This document shows positions 1 through 7,960 of a stretch of DNA of 64,000 bases, piece by piece. Below the pieces are notes generated by a model. The model saw only the letters and a program-made list of their open reading frames with translations. It searched no databases and had not been told where the DNA came from. The stretch's first letter is position 1. Each line of letters begins with the position of its first letter. Position numbers and translations under genes: made by a program. The DNA is taken from contig JAIUOO010000021.1 in NCBI GenBank assembly GCA_020161695.1, positions 35,369 to 99,368 of the forward strand, read 5' to 3'. Source of the DNA: Pseudomonadota bacterium (lineage in GTDB: Bacteria > Pseudomonadota > Alphaproteobacteria > Rhizobiales > Phreatobacteraceae).

Positions 1-544
1 GGCGCGGCGCGCGCTCGGACGGATCGCGGCCGACCCGCTGGGAGAGGTGGGCGAGATCGATGAACTCGTCGGCCTGGCGGCGCAGCTCGTCGGCGATCAT
101 GGCCGGCTGGACCGAAACGGTGGAGACCACCGACACCTTGACGCCCTTGCGCTGCAGCGCCTCGACCAGCGAGCGGAAGTCGCCGTCGCCGGAGAACAGG
201 ACGATGTGATCGACGCGCGGCGCGAGTTCCATGGCATCGACGGCGAGTTCGATGTCCATGTTGCCCTTCACCTTGCGGCGGCCCATGGAGTCGGTGAACT
301 CCTTGGCCGTCTTGGTGACGACGGTGAAGCCGTTATAGTCGAGCCAGTCGATCAGCGGCCGGATCGAGGAATATTCCTGATCCTCGACCAGCGCCGTGTA
401 GTAATAGGCCCGCAGCAGATAGCCGCGCGCGCGGAACTCGCCGAGCAGGCGCTTGTAGTCGATGTCGAAGCCGAGCGTCTTGGCGGTCGCGTAGAGATTG
501 GCGCCGTCGATGAAGAGGGCGATCCGTTCCTGGCCGTTCTGCAT
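1..544 (-). CDS. NYN-domain (LabA/DUF88-like) protein, 3' end beyond window
   Basis: The reading frame begins at an ATG at 544 and stays open to the left edge, so only the first 181 residues are present. The N-terminus ALFIDGANLYAT and the later blocks KGNMDIELAVDAM and LFSGDGDFRSLVEAL, each with conserved Asp, are the signature of NYN (PIN-like fold) proteins of the LabA/DUF88 group. Family members are thought to be metal-dependent RNases, but the substrate cannot be read here. In many Hyphomicrobiales a gene of this kind sits just before rpoZ; here a transporter gene lies between. The family assignment is firm, the activity is inferred. Confidence 0.85.
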   Translation of the reverse strand, partial: MQNGQERIALFIDGANLYATAKTLGFDIDYKRLLGEFRARGYLLRAYYYTALVEDQEYSSIRPLIDWLDYNGFTVVTKTAKEFTDSMGRRKVKGNMDIELAVDAMELAPRVDHIVLFSGDGDFRSLVEALQRKGVKVSVVSTVSVQPAMIADELRRQADEFIDLAHLSQRVGRDPSERAPR

Positions 545-714
545 GCCTTGAAATCCCTTTGGCCGGCAATCGTCGTGGGTCTTGAAAAGTCGGGGCTTTT
601 GAAAAGGTCCGCACGCGCAATGACGTTGTCGACAGGTCGGCCCTGTCTGGAATCATCCTAACATAACTTTTCAGCGGTACTGCAAGACTGCGCCGGTTTT
701 ACCGGTTTTTCCGC

Positions 715-1719
715 TCAGCGCCGGTCGGGCAGGCCGGTCTGCGTGCCGAGCGGCGAAATGCGCGCGCTGGCGATGGTATCGCGCCACCTGACGGTTTCGG
801 CGGCCACCTTGGCGGCGAAGGCCGCCTGGCCGAGCGGGGCGGGAATGCCGCCGATGGCATCATAGGCGGTCGCAACCGAAGGCTCGCGCAGGGCCTGCAG
901 GGTCGCCTGTTCGATGCGGCCGAGCATGTCGGACGGGGTCGCCGCGGGCGCTACGAGGCCGAACCAGGCATCGATCACCAGATCGGCGCGGCCGAGCTCC
1001 GCGAAAGTCGGCACGCCCGGCAGCTTCGCGAGGCGCTTCTCGGCCATCACCGCGATCGGGATGAGGCGGCCCTCCTGGATGTGCCTGACGACGTTCGAGC
1101 CGGTCTCGCAGACGATGTCGAGCGCGCCCTTGACCAGCGCCTCCTGAAGCGGGCCGCCGCCGGCGAAGGGGATGTGGAGGGTCTGGATGCCGACGGCGCG
1201 GCGCAGCACCTCGCCGGCCAGATGCTGCATCGAGCCGTTGCCCGACGAGCCGGTGACCAGCGCGCGCGACTTGCCGGCGGCGATCAGGCCGTCGAGGTCC
1301 TTCACGTTCAGCTTGTCATGCGCGCAGAGGACGATGGGGAAGGCGATGACCTGCGCGACGGGGACGAGGTCCCTGGCGGGGTCGAAGAAGCTCTGCTGGA
1401 GCAGATGCGGATTGATCGCCAGCGGGCCGGCATGACCGAACAGCAGGGTGCGCCCGTCCGGGCTGGCCTTGGCGACGGCGAAGGCCGCGAGGTCGCCGCC
1501 GGAGCCCGCCATGTATTCGAGCACGATGTCCGAGCCGAGCGAGCGGGTAAGGAACGGCAAGATCGGCTGCATCGAAGCCGTGCTGGTGCCGCCGGGCGGA
1601 AAGGCGATGACCACCTTGATGGGGGAGGCAGCCTGTCCGGACGCATGGCGCGCTCCCGGCCCGCAGGCAAGGGACAGGACGGCGGCAGCGCCGACCAGAT
1701 CGCGCCGTGACGGCGTCAT
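715..1719 (-). CDS. Bug-family tripartite tricarboxylate transporter substrate-binding protein
   Basis: 334 residues. The sequence opens with a twin-arginine-like export signal (SRRDLVGAAAVLSLACG) and continues with the Bug/TctC hallmark IKVVIAFPPGGTSTASM near the mature N-terminus, followed by the GGDLAAFAVAKASPDG loop that shapes the ligand pocket. Such proteins bind carboxylates in the periplasm for TctAB permeases. No tctA or tctB lies next to it, so it is an orphan receptor, as is common for this family. An in-frame ATG eight codons upstream exists; the inner ATG is preferred because it places the RR motif at the N-terminus. The ligand is unknown. Confidence 0.85.
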   Translation of the reverse strand: MTPSRRDLVGAAAVLSLACGPGARHASGQAASPIKVVIAFPPGGTSTASMQPILPFLTRSLGSDIVLEYMAGSGGDLAAFAVAKASPDGRTLLFGHAGPLAINPHLLQQSFFDPARDLVPVAQVIAFPIVLCAHDKLNVKDLDGLIAAGKSRALVTGSSGNGSMQHLAGEVLRRAVGIQTLHIPFAGGGPLQEALVKGALDIVCETGSNVVRHIQEGRLIPIAVMAEKRLAKLPGVPTFAELGRADLVIDAWFGLVAPAATPSDMLGRIEQATLQALREPSVATAYDAIGGIPAPLGQAAFAAKVAAETVRWRDTIASARISPLGTQTGLPDRR

Positions 1720-1945
1720 GGATGCGCCTCCTTGAACGGTCACCCTTTACCGATATCGGCTTATGAAGCGGGCGGGCCTCGCCCGTCAACTGGTATGGCA
1801 GGAAGCATCTGCCGGCGAAGGTCCGGCAGGCCGGAAGCGGCGCGCCGGCCAGCGCACTTGTTTCCGAAGCCGGCTGCGGCTATACACCGCCACTTTCCGC
1901 ACATCCGACCCGCTTTCCGGGCGCCACGCTCTCAAAGGAACACCG

Positions 1946-2338
1946 ATGGCTCGCGTCACCGTCGAGGATTGCATTGACAAGGTCGACAACCGCTTCGAGC
2001 TGGTTCTGGTCGCCAGCCACCGCGCGCGCATGCTCGCCGCCGGCGCGCCGATCACCATCGACCGCGACCGCGACAAGAACCCGGTCGTCGCCCTGCGCGA
2101 GATCGCCGATGCGACCGTCTCGCCCGACGACCTGAAGGAAGACCTGATCCACTCGCTGCAGAAATATGTCGAGGTGGACGAGCCGGAGCCGGATGCGGTG
2201 CCGATGATCTCCGCCGGCGGCAGCGCCGATTCGGACGATGCCCCGGTCGCCATGGACCGCATGAGCGAGGAAGACCTGCTGCGCGGCCTCGAGGGGCTGA
2301 AGCCGCCGGAGGATACCGACGACGACGAGGGCCTCTGA
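1946..2338 (+). CDS. rpoZ: RNA polymerase omega subunit
   Basis: 130 residues. The start MARVTVEDCIDKVDNRFELV and the following VLVASHRARMLAAGAP and NPVVALREIA segments match the omega core that clamps the beta-prime subunit and takes part in the ppGpp response. The acidic C-terminal tail (EDTDDDEGL) is typical of alphaproteobacterial omega. The ATG follows an AAAGGAA ribosome-binding sequence, although the frame is open further upstream. It lies 145 bases ahead of rsh, the gene for (p)ppGpp turnover, and is separated from it by a terminator. Confidence 0.96.
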   Translation: MARVTVEDCIDKVDNRFELVLVASHRARMLAAGAPITIDRDRDKNPVVALREIADATVSPDDLKEDLIHSLQKYVEVDEPEPDAVPMISAGGSADSDDAPVAMDRMSEEDLLRGLEGLKPPEDTDDDEGL

Positions 2339-2363
2339 GCCCGGTTTCGGTGCTGATGCGTCG

Positions 2364-2387
2364 AGGCGGCCTTCGGGCCGCCTTTTT
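2364..2387 (+). terminator. Rho-independent terminator after rpoZ
   Basis: A perfect 8-bp stem (AGGCGGCC/GGCCGCCT) with a stable TTCG tetraloop is followed directly by a run of T. It lies 25 bases after the rpoZ stop and about 100 bases before rsh, so rpoZ and rsh are probably separate or partly coupled transcription units. Confidence 0.9.
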
Positions 2388-2483
2388 CGTTGGCGGCTAT
2401 ACGCGACGGATTGTTGCGGTGCGCCGGTATCAGGATGATATCCTCGGTGTTTACCGCGGATCGCGAGGAGTTTTGCCCACCCC

Positions 2484-4661
2484 ATGATGCGGCAGTACGA
2501 GCTGGTCGAGCGCGTCAAGCGCTACAACCCCAAGGCCGACGAGGCCCTGCTCGACCGCGCCTATGTCTATGCCATGCTCGCGCACGGCAGCCAGAAGCGC
2601 GCCTCCGGCGATCCCTATTTCTCGCACCCGCTGGAAGTGGCGGCGATCCTCACCGACCTGAAGCTGGATGACGCGACGATCGTCGCGGCCCTGCTGCACG
2701 ACACGATCGAGGACACCGCGGCGACCAAGGAGGACATCCGCGAGAAGTTCGGCGCCAACATCGCCGAACTCGTCGACGGTCTGACCAAGCTGAAGAAGCT
2801 CGACCTCGTCTCGAAGCAGGCCGTGCAGGCGGAGAACCTGCGCAAGCTGCTGCTGGCGATCACCTCCGACGTGCGCGTGCTGCTGGTGAAGCTCGCCGAC
2901 CGGCTCCACAACATGCGCACGCTGCATTACGTGCCGCCGGCCAAGCGCGACCGCATCGCCCAGGAGACGCTCGACATCTATGCGCCGCTCGCCGGCCGCA
3001 TGGGCATGCACGAAATGCGCGAGGAGCTGGAGGACCTGGCCTTCCGCCAGATCAACCCGGAGGCCTACAACGCGCTGATCGCCCGGCTGGCGCGCCAGCG
3101 CGAGGCCAGCGCCGCCGCCATCGAGGAGATCGAGACGCAGCTGGCCCGCAAGCTCGCGGGCGAGGGCATCGGCGCCGATGTCAGCGGCCGCCAGAAGAAG
3201 CCCTATTCGATCTATCGCAAGATGGAGCGGAAGTCGGTCTCCTTCGAGCAGCTCTCCGACGTGGTCGGCTTCCGCGTGCTGGTCGACAGCGTGGTCGACT
3301 GCTACCGCGCCGTCGGCGTCATCCACACGACCTGGCCGGCGGTGCCGCAGCGGTTCAAGGACTATATCTCGACGCCCAAGGGCAACGACTACCGCTCGAT
3401 CCACACCACGGTGATCGGCCCCGGCAGCCAGCGCGTGGAGATGCAGATCCGCACCCACGACATGCACCAGATCGCCGAGTTCGGCATCGCCGCCCACGCG
3501 CTCTACAAGGACGGCGCGGAGATCTCGGCCTTCGAGAAGGAGAGCAGCGCCTATGCCTGGCTGCGCCACACCGTGGACATGCTGGCGCACGGCGACAACC
3601 CCGAGGAGTTCCTCGAGCACACCAAGCTCGAACTGTTCTCCGACCAGGTCTACTGCTTCACGCCCAAGGGCCGGCTGATTGCCCTGCCGCGCAAGGCCAA
3701 TTGCATCGACTTCGCCTATGCGGTGCACACCGATATCGGCAATCACTGCTCGCGCTCGCGCATCAACGGCGTCGAGCGGCCGCTGGTGACCGAGCTGCAG
3801 AACGGCGACGAGGTCGAGATCATCACCGACCCCAAGGCGACGCCGTCGCCGGCCTGGGAGAACATCGTGGTGACGGGCAGGGCGCGCTCGGCCATCCGCC
3901 GCGCCACCCGCGCCGCCACCCGCGCGCAATATCTCGGGCTCGGCCGGCGCATCGTGCAGAGCCTGTTCAACCGGGCCGGCAAGCCCTTCTCCGACGAGGT
4001 GCTGAAGGCCGGCCTCAAGCGCATCGCCCGCGCCACCGTGGAGGATGTCTACTGGGCGGTGGGGCGCGACGAGATTCCCGCCGAGGACGTGCTGCGCGCG
4101 GTCTATCCCGACTTCAAGGAAGAGGTGCCGCTGGGGCCGAAGCCGACCGCCGAATGGTTCGGCGTCGGCGGACAGGCGGCGCTGAAGTTCCAGGTGCCGG
4201 AGACCGAGGGGGCGATCCCCATCCGCGGCATCAATTTCGACCTGCCGGTGCGCTTCGCGGCCGATGGCGGCGCGGTGCCGGGAGACCGCATCGTCGGCAT
4301 CCTCACCCCCGGCGAGGGCATCACCATCTATCCGATCCAGTCGCCGGCGCTGGCGGCCTACGACAACGAGCCGGAGCGCTGGCTGGACGTGCGCTGGGAC
4401 ATCGACGAGGCCCGCCGCGCCCGCTACCCCGTGCGCGTCGCGGTGAAATCACGCAACGAGCCGGGCTCGCTCGCGCGCATCACGCAGGTCATCGCCGACA
4501 ATGACGGCAATATCGACAACCTGCGCATGCAGCGGAAGACGGCCGACTATACGGACGTGGTGATCGACGTTGAGGTCTGGGACCTGAAACACCTCAACGC
4601 GATCATCGGGGGCATCAAGAGCCTGCCGATGGCGGCGGATGCGGTGAGGATGTTCGAGTAG
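2484..4661 (+). CDS. rsh: Bifunctional (p)ppGpp synthetase/hydrolase (RelA/SpoT homolog)
   Basis: 725 residues, full length for a long Rsh protein. The HD hydrolase domain is intact (LLHDTIEDT, H72-D73). The synthetase domain carries R290-F-K-D293, the RxKD form typical of bifunctional enzymes rather than the ExDD of synthesis-only RelA, and the GNDYRSIHT substrate loop. A TGS domain (YCFTPKGRLIALPRKA) and a C-terminal ACT domain follow. As the usual sole Rsh of alphaproteobacteria it would both make and destroy the alarmone during starvation. A GAGGAG site lies about 13 bases upstream of the first of two adjacent ATG codons; either could be used. Confidence 0.97.
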   Translation: MMRQYELVERVKRYNPKADEALLDRAYVYAMLAHGSQKRASGDPYFSHPLEVAAILTDLKLDDATIVAALLHDTIEDTAATKEDIREKFGANIAELVDGLTKLKKLDLVSKQAVQAENLRKLLLAITSDVRVLLVKLADRLHNMRTLHYVPPAKRDRIAQETLDIYAPLAGRMGMHEMREELEDLAFRQINPEAYNALIARLARQREASAAAIEEIETQLARKLAGEGIGADVSGRQKKPYSIYRKMERKSVSFEQLSDVVGFRVLVDSVVDCYRAVGVIHTTWPAVPQRFKDYISTPKGNDYRSIHTTVIGPGSQRVEMQIRTHDMHQIAEFGIAAHALYKDGAEISAFEKESSAYAWLRHTVDMLAHGDNPEEFLEHTKLELFSDQVYCFTPKGRLIALPRKANCIDFAYAVHTDIGNHCSRSRINGVERPLVTELQNGDEVEIITDPKATPSPAWENIVVTGRARSAIRRATRAATRAQYLGLGRRIVQSLFNRAGKPFSDEVLKAGLKRIARATVEDVYWAVGRDEIPAEDVLRAVYPDFKEEVPLGPKPTAEWFGVGGQAALKFQVPETEGAIPIRGINFDLPVRFAADGGAVPGDRIVGILTPGEGITIYPIQSPALAAYDNEPERWLDVRWDIDEARRARYPVRVAVKSRNEPGSLARITQVIADNDGNIDNLRMQRKTADYTDVVIDVEVWDLKHLNAIIGGIKSLPMAADAVRMFE

Positions 4662-4735
4662 GGGAGTGGGGGCGTGGTTGACTCCTCCCCCCATTCGGCG
4701 TCTCTCCCGTCAAACTCGAACGGACGCGACCGCCC

Positions 4736-5338
4736 ATGACCCCCGACGACGTGCTCTCAGAATTCCGCGCCGCCGGCGCGCTGCTGGAAGGCCATTTCAT
4801 CCTGTCGTCGGGCAGGCGCAGCCCCGTCTTCCTCCAGAAGATGTTCGTCTTCCAGGACCCCGAGCGCACCGCGCGGCTCTGCGCGGCGCTGGCCGAGAAG
4901 GTCAAGGAGCGCTTCGGCCGCATCGACTACGTGGTGTCGCCGGCCGTCGGCGGCATCGTGCCGGGCTACGAGACGGCCCGGCAGCTCGGCGCCAAGGCGA
5001 TCTTCGTCGAGCGCGAGAACGGCGAGTTCAAGCTGCGCCGCGGCTTCGAGATACCAGCCGGCGCCCGCGTGCTGGTGGTCGAGGACATCGTCACCACCGG
5101 CCTGTCGACGCGCGAGTGCCTTGCCGCCATTGCCGGCCATCCCGGCGAGACGGTCGGCGCGGCGGTGCTGGTCGACCGCTCGGCCGGCAAGGTTGATGTC
5201 GGCGTGCCGCTGGTCTCGCTGCTGTCCTGGTACGTGCCGGACTATGCGGCGGACGACCTGCCGCCGGAGCTCGCCAGCCTGCCTGCGGTGAAGCCGGGCT
5301 CGCGCGGCATCCAGGGCAATGCGGGAGCCAAGGCATGA
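4736..5338 (+). CDS. pyrE: Orotate phosphoribosyltransferase
   Basis: 200 residues. The PRPP-binding motif VLVVEDIVTTG begins at about residue 112, and the orotate-side segment FILSSGRRSPVFLQK is present near the N-terminus. The enzyme adds ribose-5-phosphate from PRPP to orotate in pyrimidine synthesis. It follows rsh by 74 bases, and its stop overlaps the start of the next gene (ATGA), so pyrE, the membrane protein and acpS probably share a message. Confidence 0.96.
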   Translation: MTPDDVLSEFRAAGALLEGHFILSSGRRSPVFLQKMFVFQDPERTARLCAALAEKVKERFGRIDYVVSPAVGGIVPGYETARQLGAKAIFVERENGEFKLRRGFEIPAGARVLVVEDIVTTGLSTRECLAAIAGHPGETVGAAVLVDRSAGKVDVGVPLVSLLSWYVPDYAADDLPPELASLPAVKPGSRGIQGNAGAKA

Positions 5339-5802
5339 GCGGCGGCGACGGCGCGGCCGGCACGGCGCCGCAGGCGGGCGCCTCGCGTTCGCGCCTGTTC
5401 GTCGGCCTGTTCGTGCTGTTCATGGGCCTCGTCATCACCGCGCCCAATGCCTGGCCGCTGATCCAGTATGCGGTGGCGAGCCGCAGCGAGCCGGTGACGG
5501 CGCGCTGGGTGGAATCGAACATCGCGACCTCGTCGCGCGACACGGTCGGCGTGCCGACCTTCGTCTACGAGCGGCGCATCGGCCCGATGGTGCAGGAATG
5601 CCGGATCGCGCTGGTGAAGTATCGCCACGCCCCGAACGGCCGCCCGCTGCACGAGACGCTGCGCGTCGTGCCGGGCACCACCTGCGACGACATCGTGGTG
5701 CTTGACGATCCCCCGCGCGAGCGCATTCCGCTGGTCCTGCTGGGGCTTCTGATCGCGGCCGGCGGGCTGGCGCTGACGATCATCGCCGTCAGGAGGCGCT
5801 AG
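5335..5802 (+). CDS. Small two-helix membrane protein, unknown function
   Basis: 155 residues. A hydrophobic helix at about 20-42 (LFVGLFVLFMGLVITAPNAW) and a second near 130-150 (LVLLGLLIAAGGLALTIIAV) flank a hydrophilic domain of roughly 85 residues with two cysteines. This plan resembles DUF3592-type proteins, but I cannot assign it to that family with confidence. The start overlaps the pyrE stop by four bases and the stop lies one base before acpS, so it is translated within that operon. No enzyme motif is visible. Confidence 0.75.
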   Translation: MSGGDGAAGTAPQAGASRSRLFVGLFVLFMGLVITAPNAWPLIQYAVASRSEPVTARWVESNIATSSRDTVGVPTFVYERRIGPMVQECRIALVKYRHAPNGRPLHETLRVVPGTTCDDIVVLDDPPRERIPLVLLGLLIAAGGLALTIIAVRRR

Positions 5803-5803
5803 C

Positions 5804-6205
5804 GTGATCATCGGCATCGGCTCCGACCTCTGCGACATCAGGCGCATCGAGAAGTCGCTGGAGCGGCACGCCGAGCGTTTCACGCACCGCCTGTTCACCG
5901 AGAAGGAGCGCTCGCGGGCCGAGGGCAGGGCGCATCGCGCCGCGACCTATGCCAAGCGCTTCGCCGCCAAGGAGGCGATGGCCAAGGCGCTCGGCACCGG
6001 CATCCGCAAGGGCGTGTTCTGGAAGGATATGGGCGTCGCCAACCTGCCCTCGGGCAAGCCGACCATGGAACTGACCGGCGGCGCGCTCGACATGCTGCGC
6101 TCCCTGACGCCGGCCGGCCATCGCGCGCTGATCCACCTGACCATCACCGACGATTTCCCGATGGCGCAGGCCTTCGTGATCATCGAGGCGGTGCCGGAAG
6201 CCTGA
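5804..6205 (+). CDS. acpS: Holo-[acyl-carrier-protein] synthase
   Basis: 133 residues from a GTG start one base after the preceding stop. The family motifs MIIGIGSDLCDIRRIE, with Mg-binding D8, and AKRFAAKEAMAKALGTG, with E57, are complete. The enzyme transfers 4'-phosphopantetheine from CoA to apo-ACP. In many alphaproteobacteria acpS is followed by lepB, rnc and era; here those genes are absent and a Tyr-rich secreted protein follows, so conserved synteny breaks at this point. Confidence 0.95.
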   Translation: MIIGIGSDLCDIRRIEKSLERHAERFTHRLFTEKERSRAEGRAHRAATYAKRFAAKEAMAKALGTGIRKGVFWKDMGVANLPSGKPTMELTGGALDMLRSLTPAGHRALIHLTITDDFPMAQAFVIIEAVPEA

Positions 6206-6209
6206 CCGA

Positions 6210-6254
6210 CAGCGTTTTCGGGCGAAGCGGGTTCCGGTTCGCGTGATGTCGCGG
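6210..6254. repeat. Degenerate palindromic intergenic repeat
   Basis: Just after acpS lies GCGTTTTCGGGCGAAGCGGG followed by TTCCGGTTCGCG. It resembles a common Hyphomicrobiales intergenic palindrome in which a GCGTTTTC arm is mirrored by GAAAACGC. Here the right arm has decayed, so only the core is recognisable. The identification rests on recall of the motif, not on alignment. Confidence 0.4.
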
Positions 6255-6432
6255 AGGTTGGAGCCGATGCCGGCTGAACGCCTGTTCATCGCGGTGCCAT
6301 GGTGCGGACATTCTTCGTTCAGAACGGGTTCAGCGCGGAACCCCTAGTGTCCGGCAACGTTTGAAACGGGAGCTTGAAGTCGAGGCGCGTCGCGCCACGA
6401 AGCGTCCCAAGCGAACGGAAAGGGGCATCGTC

Positions 6433-6810
6433 ATGCTTTCCAACACGATCAAGGCCACCGTGGCCGCCATTGTCGTCGCCGCCGGCGTTGCCGCGGCCGC
6501 GGCTCCCGCCGAGGCGCAGTATTACCGCCGCCACTACCATGGCGACCGGGGCGCCGCGATCGGCGCGGGCATCGCGCTCGGCGTGCTCGGCCTCGGTGCC
6601 GCGGCCATCGCCGCCGACCAGAACCGCCGCGCCTACTATTACGACGACGGCTATTACGCGCCGCGGCCGCGCTACGGCTACTACGAGGGCCCGGCCTACT
6701 ACCAGCGCCCGACCTACTACGAGCGCCAGGACTACTACTACGAGGCGCCGCCGCGCGTCCGCCACCCGCGCGTGCGCGCCGACGAGCGCTATCCGCACAC
6801 GTTCCGCTAA
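6433..6810 (+). CDS. Tyr-rich secreted protein, unknown function
   Basis: 125 residues. A signal peptide (about residues 1-28, ending APAEAQ) leads into a short glycine/alanine hydrophobic stretch (AAIGAGIALGVLGLGAAAIAA) and then a tail packed with tyrosine, arginine and proline, containing repeated YY pairs such as YYEGPAYYQRPTYYERQ. The GAAAGGGG site before the internal ATG decides the start over an upstream in-frame codon. Similar small envelope proteins occur in this order, but no role is established. It stands alone and is followed by a terminator. Confidence 0.75.
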   Translation: MLSNTIKATVAAIVVAAGVAAAAAPAEAQYYRRHYHGDRGAAIGAGIALGVLGLGAAAIAADQNRRAYYYDDGYYAPRPRYGYYEGPAYYQRPTYYERQDYYYEAPPRVRHPRVRADERYPHTFR

Positions 6811-6833
6811 GGCGGTTCGGCCGGACGTTTCAG

Positions 6834-6864
6834 AGGGCGCGGTCTTCAGGGGCCGCGCCCTTTT
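6834..6864 (+). terminator. Rho-independent terminator after the Tyr-rich gene
   Basis: A perfect 9-bp stem (AGGGCGCGG/CCGCGCCCT) with a 10-base loop is followed by TTTC. It sits between the end of the Tyr-rich gene and the convergent AEC permease gene. Confidence 0.85.
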
Positions 6865-6865
6865 C

Positions 6866-7792
6866 CTATCCGGCGAGGGCGAGGATGATCGGGATGGTGA
6901 CGACCGCGATCAGCGTCTGGACCGTCAGGATCTCCGCCATCAGCGGCGCGTCGCCGCCCATCTGCCGGGCGAGGATGTAGGAGCCGGAGGCGGTCGGCAT
7001 GCCGGCGCTGAGGATAGCGACCTGCAGCGGCACGCCGCCGACGCCGAGAGCCAAGGCGATGCCGGCGGCCATGGCGGGCATGAGCAGCAGTTTCAGCGCG
7101 GTGGTGACCCAGGTGAGCGCGCGCGGCCTGAGCGCGGCGCCGACATCCAGCCCCGCGCCGACCAGCAGCAGGCCGGTGCCGAGCGCGGCGGCGCCGAGAA
7201 TGTCGCCGAAGCGCATGGCAATCGTCGGCAGGGGCAGGCCGACGGCGTTGATCGCGATGCCGATGGCGGACGACCAGATGAACGGGTTGGTGACGATGGC
7301 CTTCAGCGTCGGGCCGAGGACGATCGGCTTGTCCTGCGCATAGTGCTGGAGCATCACCACGGCCAGCACGTTGAGCAGCGGGATCATCGCCGCGACGGAA
7401 ATGGCGGTGAGGGTCAGCCCCATCTGGCCGAACAGGGCACCGGCGGTAGCGATGGCGACGAAGGAGTTCCAGCGCGTCGCGCCCTGGAAGACCGAGGTGA
7501 AGGCCGGACCGTCCATGCCGAAGGAGCGGGCGAGCAGCGGGCGCAGCGCCATCAGGATCGCGGTCATGGCGAGGATGCCGCCGATCAGCGCGAGGCCCAT
7601 GGCGATGACCGGCACGCTGCGCAGGTCCGCCTTCGCCATCGTCATGATGATCATGGCCGGGAAGAAGACGTAGTAGGTGGCGCGCTCCAGCCCGCGCCAG
7701 CCGGCATCCTCCATCAGCGGCATGGCTTTCAGCCAGGCGCCGAGCACGATGATCAGGAAGACGGGGGTCAGGCTGGCGATGATCGGGAACAT
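6866..7792 (-). CDS. AEC-family (auxin efflux carrier-like) permease
   Basis: 308 residues, about ten hydrophobic helices. The start MFPIIASLTPVFLIIVLGAW and the segment YYVFFPAMIIMTM are typical of bacterial AEC transporters, as is the C-terminal half-repeat with SAGMPTASGSYILARQMGG. Bacterial members move malate, malonate or other organic anions; the plant auxin name should not be taken literally. The frame is open upstream, but only this ATG places the first helix at the N-terminus. It lies next to the dehydratase gene on the same strand with a gap of about 170 bases. Confidence 0.85.
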   Translation of the reverse strand: MFPIIASLTPVFLIIVLGAWLKAMPLMEDAGWRGLERATYYVFFPAMIIMTMAKADLRSVPVIAMGLALIGGILAMTAILMALRPLLARSFGMDGPAFTSVFQGATRWNSFVAIATAGALFGQMGLTLTAISVAAMIPLLNVLAVVMLQHYAQDKPIVLGPTLKAIVTNPFIWSSAIGIAINAVGLPLPTIAMRFGDILGAAALGTGLLLVGAGLDVGAALRPRALTWVTTALKLLLMPAMAAGIALALGVGGVPLQVAILSAGMPTASGSYILARQMGGDAPLMAEILTVQTLIAVVTIPIILALAG

Positions 7793-7960
7793 GAGAGGTG
7801 TCGCGGGGGCGGGCCCGCGTCTTCCATCACGGGATCGTTCCGCGCGCAACCATGTCGGGCGCATGAGTGGGCGGCAGGCACACGATCTTCGTCGCTGACG
7901 GATCGCCCCCGGGGCCCAAGGTCAGGCTTGAGGGAGCAGACAGGGCGTGGGCCTGCCTTC

